From NCBI GenBank assembly GCA_022394755.1, contig JAGFCA010000020.1, positions 62,001 through 126,000 of the forward strand: DNA of 64,000 nucleotides, in the 5' to 3' direction. This stretch comes from Candidatus Poribacteria bacterium (lineage in GTDB: Bacteria > Poribacteria > WGA-4E > WGA-3G). The translations under genes and the position numbers were made by a program. The stretch's first letter is position 1; each line of letters opens with the position of its first letter. The notes beneath the pieces were generated by a model. It ran no database searches. It was not told the DNA's origin and saw only the letters and a list, made by a program, of their open reading frames with translations. Of this stretch, positions 48,076 through 56,250 are shown piece after piece.

Positions 48076-50070
48076 TTAATAATGCAGTGATAAGCCGCCA
48101 TAAATTGAACGGCCAATAAATGTATAATAACTTGGGATTTTGAAGTCAAAAATATTGTTTATTCCTATTGAAACTTTCAATAATTGGAAAAGGCTTTTAG
48201 ATGCACGGATATTCCATAACCAGTAGCTTGGAGCAAGTTCGTCAGGTTCAAGTATTTTGTCCCCGTCATCAAAAAAACCCCATTTGCTTGCATACCGACC
48301 ACGTAAGTCAATACGAAAACCACTTTTTAGATGGAAATATGCTAATTTAAAGGTTGTACTATGGGTTGAACGGTTGAGCAGAGGAAGTCCTGTTTCTTTA
48401 TCAGCTCCTCTGAGATATGCATAACCCACTGTTGAGGTGACTCCCCCAAAACTTCCTAATAGAATTTCAACATCAACACCTTCTGTGTATGCTTGACTAA
48501 TATTTTGATATTCAAATTTACTTCCCCCTAACACACTCTGACCTATACGTTCTGCCTCAATTAGGTTAGATAGGTCATTTCTATATATATGAATTCTACC
48601 CATAAGGGTATTGGAGAAATTATAGTCAATCCCAAAATTCCAGTTATGTGATGATTCTGGTTGAAGATATTTATTTCCTAATACCTGATAACCGGATGTG
48701 ACATTTGTAAAGTTGAGATAAAGATTCTTAAAATCTGGCGAGCGAAAACCCTGACCATAGGAAGCACGTATCCGAAAATTATCTGTGATTTTATACAATG
48801 AACTTAACTTTGGACTAAAATGACTACCGAATTCTGAATGATTATCTAAACGGCCCCCGATGACAACAGCAAACGGAGAGAAGGGGCGATACACATTTTG
48901 TAGGAAGAGTGAATTTGTTAGTATTCCACGTTCACCACCATCAATACGTTGTGATTGCAAATTCTCAAGAATTATCTCACTGCCAAATGTGAATTGATGT
49001 TTTTGCCATAGTGTTGTGTCGAATTGTATTTCACCTTTGATAAGATCTTGGATATTAATATTTTGTGATGTTGTTACCTCTGTGTTCCTATTGATGACTG
49101 TTGATACATCATCATATCGTGTTAGGTAGATTTTCCCTGTAAAGAATGAAGTAGATACATTTTCAAGACTGACTAAGTCAAATTCTCGGATTATACCAAT
49201 AGTTGCACTTATGTTCTCGATATCACCGTGTCTATCAAATACAATTGGACCGTTTTCACTAATACCTTCTTGGTCTTGAATAAAGTACTGGCCTGACAAC
49301 AGGATATTTGTGTTGGGTGATACAGCATATTCTGTCCGTAATGAACCAGTCATATTGGCATATCCATCAATTGTTGTTGTAAGATCTGAAGTATCAAAAT
49401 CAATCGGTTTTCTGGTATTTGCACTTAATGAAAGTAACCCGTTGAGATTTCCTTGATGTAATTCGATAGTCCCTCTACTATCATAATTATTGTTTTGTTC
49501 TATATTTTGAGAGATCTGAATTGAAAATGGTGTGATAGCTTTACGTGTAATTATATTTATGACTCCTGCAAGAGCTGCATTACCAAACAGTGATGAAGTT
49601 GCTCCTTTGACTATTTCAATTCTTTCCACATTTTCAATACTGAGTCGAGCCAAATCCAGTTTTCCAGCAATCCGTCCAACCTGTGGTTCACCATCAATGA
49701 GAATTAGTACATATTCTGAATCAAGCCCCTGTAGTTGTACACCATCACCATGTCCATCACGATGTATGATTACACCAGATTTGTGTTCTAATACTTCTCC
49801 AACGTTTTCTGCACCAGTTGCTTCAATTTCTTCGCGAGTAATTAATTCTGTAATAACTGGTGAATCTGAAAGACGATGGGGTGTTTTTGTTGCTGTAACG
49901 ACCACTGTATCTAATTCAACACCAATACGATCTGAGGAATTGGCATCAATTTCTGCAATTATAGGTGATGTAAAAAAAACAAATCCGAAGAAGAAATTCA
50001 CCAGTATTAATGAAACAAAATTGTGAACAGGAAGTATTTCTGAGAAATATATTGATTTACTTGAATACAT
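48076..50070 (-). CDS. TonB-dependent haem receptor
   Basis: 664-aa outer-membrane receptor. Signal region to about residue 41, TonB box-like DTVVVTATKTPHRLS near 54, plug domain with ENVGEVLEHKSGVIIHRDG and IEIVKGATSSLFGNAALAGVINIITR, and a 22-strand type barrel ending SLHY (aromatic). Context with HmuY and HmuTUV points to haem. AAGGATAT lies before ATG 50070. The gene is 21 nt after the PepSY gene. Confidence 0.9.
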   Translation of the reverse strand: MYSSKSIYFSEILPVHNFVSLILVNFFFGFVFFTSPIIAEIDANSSDRIGVELDTVVVTATKTPHRLSDSPVITELITREEIEATGAENVGEVLEHKSGVIIHRDGHGDGVQLQGLDSEYVLILIDGEPQVGRIAGKLDLARLSIENVERIEIVKGATSSLFGNAALAGVINIITRKAITPFSIQISQNIEQNNNYDSRGTIELHQGNLNGLLSLSANTRKPIDFDTSDLTTTIDGYANMTGSLRTEYAVSPNTNILLSGQYFIQDQEGISENGPIVFDRHGDIENISATIGIIREFDLVSLENVSTSFFTGKIYLTRYDDVSTVINRNTEVTTSQNINIQDLIKGEIQFDTTLWQKHQFTFGSEIILENLQSQRIDGGERGILTNSLFLQNVYRPFSPFAVVIGGRLDNHSEFGSHFSPKLSSLYKITDNFRIRASYGQGFRSPDFKNLYLNFTNVTSGYQVLGNKYLQPESSHNWNFGIDYNFSNTLMGRIHIYRNDLSNLIEAERIGQSVLGGSKFEYQNISQAYTEGVDVEILLGSFGGVTSTVGYAYLRGADKETGLPLLNRSTHSTTFKLAYFHLKSGFRIDLRGRYASKWGFFDDGDKILEPDELAPSYWLWNIRASKSLFQLLKVSIGINNIFDFKIPSYYTFIGRSIYGGLSLHY

Positions 50071-50091
50071 GTAGTGATATCCTTTTTCTAT

Positions 50092-50814
50092 TTAGAAAGC
50101 TCTCCATACGAAGTATATTGCCATACATATTGATCCTATACCAAGGCTGGCAGCCAGAAGTCTTGGACCGTGTAAACGGGTCCAAAGTAATATGCCTGAG
50201 AGTGAGAGTATAATCAAACTTCCTGCAATTGTATCGGCAAGGAGAATCCATCCGACTCCTAATCCACTTGCCTTATGCAGTCTGTTTAGAAAAGCAAATA
50301 TGTTCCTATTAAAATGTCTGACAGTTGTATATGTATTACCGACCCAATAATCTGCACTGTAACCTCCTTTAGGATTACTAAAACTTACACTCCATCTTGC
50401 AGGTTGTGTAACTGACTTTCCATCCCAACTTATTTCGCGAGGCTTTTGTGATCGAATACGACTCCATTCCTTATCAATATTAAGCTCTGTCTTCAACCAT
50501 AATGCGAATTCTTCGATATTTTCTGGTTTTTGTTGGGGGAGAGTCAATTCATGCTCAGTTTGCTCGGTATGAGCGGCGTTGATCTGTAACTTGCTTCTGT
50601 GATTAAGAAGGATACCGGTAATACCGAACAAAATTCCTAATGCTGCACCCCATAGACCTAACCATGCATGTGTTCTCCGAAGCCATTTTAGGAAACTACC
50701 TCGACTCCATCTCAGCGGTAAAAAGGAATATGGTGAACGTCTTTTACGTTTCATAGGTTTTTTATTCTTTTTACCTACAGAATGCATATTTGAAGTGTTT
50801 GGATTGTTATCCAT
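50092..50814 (-). CDS. PepSY-domain inner-membrane protein
   Basis: 240-aa PepSY-associated TM protein. A basic N-terminus (KKNKKPMKRKRR) precedes the span WLGLWGAALGILFGITGILL, a periplasmic PepSY-like part, and two C-terminal spans (residues about 185-235). Such proteins accompany TonB receptors and are linked to ferric-ligand reduction or haem transfer. ATG 50814 has AAGGAAA upstream; the frame is open to 50883. Confidence 0.82.
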   Translation of the reverse strand: MDNNPNTSNMHSVGKKNKKPMKRKRRSPYSFLPLRWSRGSFLKWLRRTHAWLGLWGAALGILFGITGILLNHRSKLQINAAHTEQTEHELTLPQQKPENIEEFALWLKTELNIDKEWSRIRSQKPREISWDGKSVTQPARWSVSFSNPKGGYSADYWVGNTYTTVRHFNRNIFAFLNRLHKASGLGVGWILLADTIAGSLIILSLSGILLWTRLHGPRLLAASLGIGSICMAIYFVWRAF

Positions 50815-51035
50815 TGAATTTCCTTGACAGTTGAGATACTGGTGTTGTATTCTTATAAATGCAGAAAAGGCATAGGGAGACAACGTTCATAGTTTGTGCG
50901 TGTGACCCACCAAACACGAGATATTATTGATCATCAGTCCAGATGTATCATTTCCATTAGAAACAACGGCATTTGCTATCAATTGGCAGTTGGAGCATGC
51001 CTTGTTCTACTCGTTGCTTTTTCTGCGTCTAATTA

Positions 51036-51398
51036 TCAGTCTTGATGAATCTTGAAGGGACCACTTGATGGTTCCTCCTTCAAATCTGGTTCCTCAGAAT
51101 ATAAGAACACCTCATGTAGTTCCAGTTTGTTAGATTGTGTGAAAGCTTCACTTGGTAGTGAGCCTGATTGTGCATGCCCCTTCCGAAATTCCTCAGAATC
51201 AACCCAATTCTCAAAATCTTTCCGTGATTCCCAGAGTGTAAAGACTATATACGGGTCACCATCATTGACAGGTCGCAACACTTGGTTTGAGATGAACCCT
51301 GGCATTCCGTCAACAAGCTTAACTCGATTTCGAAACCTTTTTTCAAATTCGTTCCGATAATCAGTTGCTACATAGATTCGATTTGCTACAGTAATCAT
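51036..51398 (-). CDS. HmoA/IsdG-like haem-degrading monooxygenase family protein
   Basis: 120-aa antibiotic-biosynthesis-monooxygenase (ABM) fold. The order MPGFISNQVLRPVNDGDPYIVFTLWESRKDFENWV then SEEFRKGHAQ is typical of HmoA/HmoB. In this locus it likely opens haem to free iron. ATG 51398 has GGAG upstream. First gene after the Fur-like box. Confidence 0.83.
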   Translation of the reverse strand: MITVANRIYVATDYRNEFEKRFRNRVKLVDGMPGFISNQVLRPVNDGDPYIVFTLWESRKDFENWVDSEEFRKGHAQSGSLPSEAFTQSNKLELHEVFLYSEEPDLKEEPSSGPFKIHQD

Positions 51399-51820
51399 TA
51401 ACTGTCTCCTACATTAGTAAATATATTAGAATGAGATATCAGTAGGTTTGGTAAGGATATATATCCCTACCAAACGTAGTGGATATGCACGAAATAAACG
51501 AACTTGTTGATTCTGTGATATATCCATCTAATAGAACCATTGTACAACAAAGCCAGATTCGAGTTAGGGTATACTTACGATTGTAATTAGAATTCTATCC
51601 TCGTTTTATACCGTCTATTCCTAAGGAGTAATTCATACGATTTGTATATGATAATGAATCTCATTATCATAAAAATGGTTTTTAAAACGGTAATTGCTTT
51701 ACCATGGTTTCTATGTTGATAGGATACTACAATTATTAATGTCTGTCAAATTTATTTTTCAATAATCGCAGAATAATTTGTAATTTTCTGTTTTACTGGA
51801 TAATTTTCTCTGATTTATGG
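51399..51820. other. Regulatory intergenic region of the haem locus
   Basis: 422 bp upstream of the HmoA-type gene. Contains the perfect Fur-like palindrome at 51648-51670 and a degenerate half-like site near 51426. No gene seen. Confidence 0.6.
51648..51670. promoter_or_regulatory. Fur-like box upstream of haem locus
   Basis: Perfect 10-3-10 palindrome: ATGATAATGA, spacer ATC, TCATTATCAT. It closely matches the classical Fur-box consensus (GATAATGATAATCATTATC). It is 250 bp before the HmoA start, on the leading side of the minus-strand haem operon. Similar sites occur at 56161, 62930 and 63007. Confidence 0.82.
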
Positions 51821-53152
51821 TTATATGTTTGATTGTTGTACTTTATGTATAACTTCTTTACCTGCATTAAAAAGGTCGTGTAGATGTAGATACCTGAACA
51901 TTGAGCTCCTACCGGTAAGACTTAAATTAGTAAATTGGTCGAAATAAGACACCAGTTGCTTTACTTTATCTTCGAAATCTACTTCAAGAACAGGATAAGC
52001 AAAAGGGAGTCTATATATTTGACTGTGGATTACCTCTTCTGTATCTATAGACTTAACCTTACCTAAAGCGTCCCATACTAATCTTTCAATATTACTGTCT
52101 TCCATAGTCCAGATTGAATCTTCTGTGTAGCATGGGATTTCCAGTACAATGACTGTTTGACCTACTGGTGCCATGTGAGTGCTTCTGTTTTTTGGTTCAT
52201 ATAGACGTGTAAATGGAAAGTCTTTATTTGGAAAATAAAGTGATGCGTTCTGTGTGTAAGATTCTCGATTTAGGCAAAAAATTGAAAGAACAAGATGTCG
52301 AAATTTTATTGAATTTGCTATATCACAGATTTCAGATGGGGGTTTTGGATTCATCAGCCGAAGTGATAATGTTAAAGGTAATGTGTTAACTACATAATTA
52401 ATCTGTGTCTCAAGATCATCATTTAATATAATACTTTCAATTTTTTCATAATTATGATTAATCCGGGTAATTCTATGCTTTAAGTGAATCTGTTCTTTAC
52501 CAATAAATTCAGAGAGTTTATCAGGAATCATACCAATCCCATATTTTGGATAGAAAAATGTTCCGTCTAAATGTCTTGGATTCTTTGGAGAACCAATAAC
52601 GGTAGATTTTAAAAAACTCCAAAGATCCAATCCTTTAAGTCTGTTACCTGTGATTGAGGTAGATAGTTTTTCTGGGGGTTCACCCCATAATTTCTCGGAA
52701 TAGTTAAGTAGAAAATTATTTGCTAACGTATTACCATACCTTTTGAGTGCAAGTTCTTTGAAATTATCTGTATGTTTTCTCTGTCTGCTTCTGAGTTTCT
52801 CAAAAATGATTTCAAGTAGAGTCGTTCTATCCAGTTTTTGTATCAGATCACTGAGTATCAATGGAAAACGATAATATTGACTCTTATAATAGATATGGCT
52901 TGGTGCATCAACCTTTTGTAAATCATCTCCAAGTAGTTCTTTAACCACTTCTGTTGCTTCTGGATCTTTATCATGGAATCTGTGTGCCCCAGTATCAAAT
53001 AAGAAGTTATCGATTTGAAGGGTACGACAGTTCCCCCCAACTTGTTCCCCTGCTTCATATATAAGGAAATTGAAATTGTGTTTTTTGGCGTAATATCCTG
53101 TTGTTAAACCTGCAGGTCCACCACCGAGTATATGTATATCAGGGATTTTCAT
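51821..53152 (-). CDS. FAD-dependent oxidoreductase (protoporphyrinogen oxidase/UDP-galactopyranose mutase-like)
   Basis: 443-aa flavoprotein with the dinucleotide motif GGGPAG at residues 10-15, EAGEQVGGNCRT near 33, DTGAHRFHD near 53, and a C-terminal FAD motif with SLTGRSSMFRYLHL near 412. The pattern is of amine-oxidase/Glf-like proteins often found beside glycan genes. ATG 53152 has GGAGAG upstream. It follows the glycosyltransferase gene by 76 nt. The substrate is not predictable. Confidence 0.8.
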   Translation of the reverse strand: MKIPDIHILGGGPAGLTTGYYAKKHNFNFLIYEAGEQVGGNCRTLQIDNFLFDTGAHRFHDKDPEATEVVKELLGDDLQKVDAPSHIYYKSQYYRFPLILSDLIQKLDRTTLLEIIFEKLRSRQRKHTDNFKELALKRYGNTLANNFLLNYSEKLWGEPPEKLSTSITGNRLKGLDLWSFLKSTVIGSPKNPRHLDGTFFYPKYGIGMIPDKLSEFIGKEQIHLKHRITRINHNYEKIESIILNDDLETQINYVVNTLPLTLSLRLMNPKPPSEICDIANSIKFRHLVLSIFCLNRESYTQNASLYFPNKDFPFTRLYEPKNRSTHMAPVGQTVIVLEIPCYTEDSIWTMEDSNIERLVWDALGKVKSIDTEEVIHSQIYRLPFAYPVLEVDFEDKVKQLVSYFDQFTNLSLTGRSSMFRYLHLHDLFNAGKEVIHKVQQSNI

Positions 53153-53228
53153 TATTAATTTTCTCTCCGACACCAAGATAAGAATGATAGTGATTTATGT
53201 TATTTCTGGATAGCGATTAGGTCATTAT

Positions 53229-54719
53229 TTAGTATTCATATACAGGTATTTCTGACCACATTCTATTCACATAAGGGTTATGGTAAAACGTAGATTCCTT
53301 TTTTGGATTGCGATTAGGTATTTTGGTTCCAATTACTACAAATTCACTGTTTAGATCATTAAGTTGGTGTAAATCTTTAGAAGTTCTTATAGGGATGTAT
53401 TCTGCTTTCACTCCTTGAGACACCAAATAATATTTAATTAGTGGAACAGATACAATTTTGAGTTCATTGTTAGATTGAGAGGTCTTTTCAAGTAAGTATC
53501 TTTGTATTTGTGCGATTGCTGTAGGTCTTGTATGTTGAATAACGGTATGTATTGTAACGTAACTATAACTAAGAAGAAAGCATACGAGAATTCCAATGCA
53601 GTATGGATACCAACCCTTCAATATCCTTTGGAATGAATCAGTCTGCTTCTTCGTATAATTTAATATTTTGTTACATGCTATCGCAATTCCTATAGAGAAG
53701 AAGGGTAACAATGGAATTATATGTCGACTCTTATATATTACATTTTGTCCTACAAATAGCCAGACAGAATAAAATATGCATCCAATCAAAAGTGGTTTGT
53801 GGTATATATGATTCTGTCCGAACAGACTCTGTTTTGTTCTACCTACTATTGATTTCCAATTTGAGAATATTATAATTAAAAGAAGGATTGTACTTACAAC
53901 TGTTATGAGATGACGTCCCTGCCAATATAATCCAAAACCATCAGCAACGACACTCTCAATAATCTTATTCAAACGGAGCCATAAATCCGGATTTGTTGAT
54001 ACCGTCCCCCCAAAATCTGTAAAGTGTCCTTGTGTCTGGTTCAGAGCACTTCCCAAGAGTGTCTTCCATCCTGTCATCCACAATAGTGGTATTAACCACA
54101 ATAATAGACCCATACCCCCTGCGTAAAATAACTTCATTATATTATTGTTTTTTAATCCGATTAATAGGACAGGTATCAATAATGGGATATATGAGACTTT
54201 TATTCCCAACAAAATTGCTGCAAGAAAATATCCAATGTAACTATATAATGATGAGTTTTTTCCATCCGGGTGTATAGATTCTAAGATGTAATAAAATGCT
54301 CCTAATAGACATGCAAGACCTAAAATATCTGGCATATAACGATTACTCATTAACCACAATAATGGGTTCATGAATAAAATCAAGATAGCGATTATTCCCA
54401 ATTGGGAAGTACATTTGATCTTGACAATCTTTAAGGTAAAGAAGATTGTAAAAAAAGTGGATATTCCTCCGATAATTGAAAATGCTAATGAGTATCGTCC
54501 TGTCAGAACATAAATGAATTTTGCTAAGAAACAGAAAACTGGATATGCTGGAAAATGAGGCTGTAGCTTTTCTACATCATATTCCACCATACTCAATGCA
54601 AATCTTAGACTGTCTATATCTTCAATGTAATAGATAGTGCTTAACAAACGGGAAACAATACAACAGAATAAGATAAATACCCATGTGAATACATTGTTAG
54701 TTTGTTTCTGTTTGTTCAT
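53229..54719 (-). CDS. Multi-span glycosyltransferase (GT39/ArnT-like, dolichyl-type)
   Basis: 496-aa integral membrane protein with roughly eleven hydrophobic segments. The N-terminal luminal loop YYIEDIDSLRFALSM carries the acidic 'D-x-D/E-D' residues typical of GT-C transferases, and a periplasmic C-terminal domain (residues ~395-496) follows. Likely transfers a sugar from a polyprenyl carrier to an exported acceptor. Forms a pair with the FAD oxidoreductase. Donor and acceptor unknown. Confidence 0.72.
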   Translation of the reverse strand: MNKQKQTNNVFTWVFILFCCIVSRLLSTIYYIEDIDSLRFALSMVEYDVEKLQPHFPAYPVFCFLAKFIYVLTGRYSLAFSIIGGISTFFTIFFTLKIVKIKCTSQLGIIAILILFMNPLLWLMSNRYMPDILGLACLLGAFYYILESIHPDGKNSSLYSYIGYFLAAILLGIKVSYIPLLIPVLLIGLKNNNIMKLFYAGGMGLLLWLIPLLWMTGWKTLLGSALNQTQGHFTDFGGTVSTNPDLWLRLNKIIESVVADGFGLYWQGRHLITVVSTILLLIIIFSNWKSIVGRTKQSLFGQNHIYHKPLLIGCIFYSVWLFVGQNVIYKSRHIIPLLPFFSIGIAIACNKILNYTKKQTDSFQRILKGWYPYCIGILVCFLLSYSYVTIHTVIQHTRPTAIAQIQRYLLEKTSQSNNELKIVSVPLIKYYLVSQGVKAEYIPIRTSKDLHQLNDLNSEFVVIGTKIPNRNPKKESTFYHNPYVNRMWSEIPVYEY

Positions 54720-54743
54720 CTATTTGATGTTTCAAGAGATATA

Positions 54744-54782
54744 AAAAGGAAGATTAACCGTTACGTGGATAATCTTCCTTTT
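54744..54782 (-). terminator. Intrinsic terminator of the DUF4856-like gene
   Basis: A 13-bp stem AAAAGGAAGATTA / TAATCTTCCTTTT with 13-nt loop, with a T5 run on the minus-strand side, 43 nt after the stop at 54826. Confidence 0.8.
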
Positions 54783-54825
54783 GTTAACTACTCAACCTCT
54801 TAAGGAGTTGAATTATGAGTATTAC

Positions 54826-56142
54826 CTACCAGTTCTCCATATTTGAATTTGAGAATCCGTAAGCAGCTTGTAATACATCTTTTGCGCGTTGATAATTAGT
54901 GACTTGAGTTTTATAGGCATCTGAACCTGGTGCATCGTACTTCGGAGCCGTTCCCATGATACCATGTAACTCCCTAAGTTGCCCATCGCTGATCAACTTG
55001 AAAGGATTATACTGTAATGCAACGGTATAACCTTTCATTTCTGCCCAATGTTTATTTAGATTAGCAAGGTTTTCTTCGTCTGTACCTAACTTTAACATAT
55101 CACTAAGTGTATCATTGATGTAATGAACAACAGTAGCGGCGATAACTTTTTCCATGCCATTTGCTGCAGCTTGTCTATGTGCACTTATTTCTGTGACTGA
55201 TCCTTGATTTGTGATAGCAGTCCGACCGGCAACGAATGCATTGAAGATTTCAGTAGTAAAATCAACCCCTGTACCTCCTTTATCCCGTTTAGCAGCATTT
55301 CTGGATAGACCGAAATTGTACTCAGATTTGAAATCTATTGATCCATCACTATTAGAATCAAAGGTAAAATCATCAACTGATCCAGCCAGTTGTACATCGG
55401 TATATCGCGGATAATCCCGAGCTGCCCCGATATAACCAAAAGCTTCATCCCATGCATGTTCCATTGCAGTATAGGGTTTTGAACCATCCTTTGCTTCACT
55501 ATTGTCACGTTCAAGTAAAGTATCAAGGTAAACACCAGTTGCTTGATAGTATGGAACAGCACCAATAAGGACTTTGTTTATCATCTGAGACATGTCAACA
55601 CCGTCTTCGGTTGTATAAGCCATTGCAGTACCGAGTTTATCTGAATCCTGTGAGTTGTCCGATATTCCTTTGAACCATTCTCGTACTAAATCATCGGCAG
55701 AACGGTTATAACCGATGACAGGAGCATCAGAGATTTTACCAACGAGATTCTTACCAGTTGAAAGAGAGGAGTAGTGACTTTCAAGGGCAGGGACAGCCCC
55801 AGTGGTAGTAATCGTTTTTAGGTTCAAAGCATCGTCGTAATCATATAGTTGTAACATATCTTCTACAGATGCAGCTTTTCCCCCATCTTTTCCGACGCTA
55901 TCAGTAAGTGCTTTCAAATCCTGTAATAGTAAATTTCGAACTACTTGTCCAGAATAGGATACACTACTTTCTCCCTCTTGGAAACGACTGTCAAAAACAT
56001 AGGCTTGTGGAACTTGGATTTTCCCTTCACCAGTATTATCTTCAATATCATCATCTTCATCACTACCGCAACCGTTAATAAATAGGATTGAAATTGTTAG
56101 AAAGATTGTTAACCATTGTAGTTTATTTATAATATGTGCCAT
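54826..56142 (-). CDS. DUF4856-like lipoprotein
   Basis: 438-aa lipoprotein with lipobox INGC (C25) followed by GSDEDDDIED. The body matches what I remember of DUF4856 proteins: SYSGQVVRNLLLQDLK near 60, AMEHAWDEAFGYIG near 230, and AALQYNPFKLIS-type (VALQYNPFKLIS) near 372. The family sits with imelysin and di-haem genes in iron loci, where a surface iron role is inferred. It has its own promoter and Fur-like box immediately upstream and its own terminator. Confidence 0.78.
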   Translation of the reverse strand: MAHIINKLQWLTIFLTISILFINGCGSDEDDDIEDNTGEGKIQVPQAYVFDSRFQEGESSVSYSGQVVRNLLLQDLKALTDSVGKDGGKAASVEDMLQLYDYDDALNLKTITTTGAVPALESHYSSLSTGKNLVGKISDAPVIGYNRSADDLVREWFKGISDNSQDSDKLGTAMAYTTEDGVDMSQMINKVLIGAVPYYQATGVYLDTLLERDNSEAKDGSKPYTAMEHAWDEAFGYIGAARDYPRYTDVQLAGSVDDFTFDSNSDGSIDFKSEYNFGLSRNAAKRDKGGTGVDFTTEIFNAFVAGRTAITNQGSVTEISAHRQAAANGMEKVIAATVVHYINDTLSDMLKLGTDEENLANLNKHWAEMKGYTVALQYNPFKLISDGQLRELHGIMGTAPKYDAPGSDAYKTQVTNYQRAKDVLQAAYGFSNSNMENW

Positions 56143-56160
56143 TATTCATCCTTTAATTTT

Positions 56161-56204
56161 ATGATAATGCATCTCATTATCGCTAATTGAATTTATGGAT
56201 ACAA
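56161..56204 (-). promoter_or_regulatory. Promoter with overlapping Fur-like box (DUF4856-like gene)
   Basis: The box ATGATAATGC-ATC-TCATTATCGC lies at 56161-56183. On the minus strand a -35 TTGTAT (56199-56204) and a -10 GATAAT (56176-56181) are 17 nt apart, with the -10 inside the box, so repressor binding would block the promoter. The start codon is 19 nt further. Confidence 0.7.
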
Positions 56205-56250
56205 GATTATAGAAATGTCATTATATTTCTTGATATCCGTATGTACTAAA

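Noticed and set aside
47982-48149. 56-residue N-terminal extension of the second HmuY
   Set aside because: It would overlap the end of the TonB receptor gene and bury the signal peptide; ATG 47981 has a good ribosome site.
51421-51445. Second Fur box close to the HmoA-type start
   Set aside because: Only AATGAGATATCA resembles a half site; there is no matching other arm.
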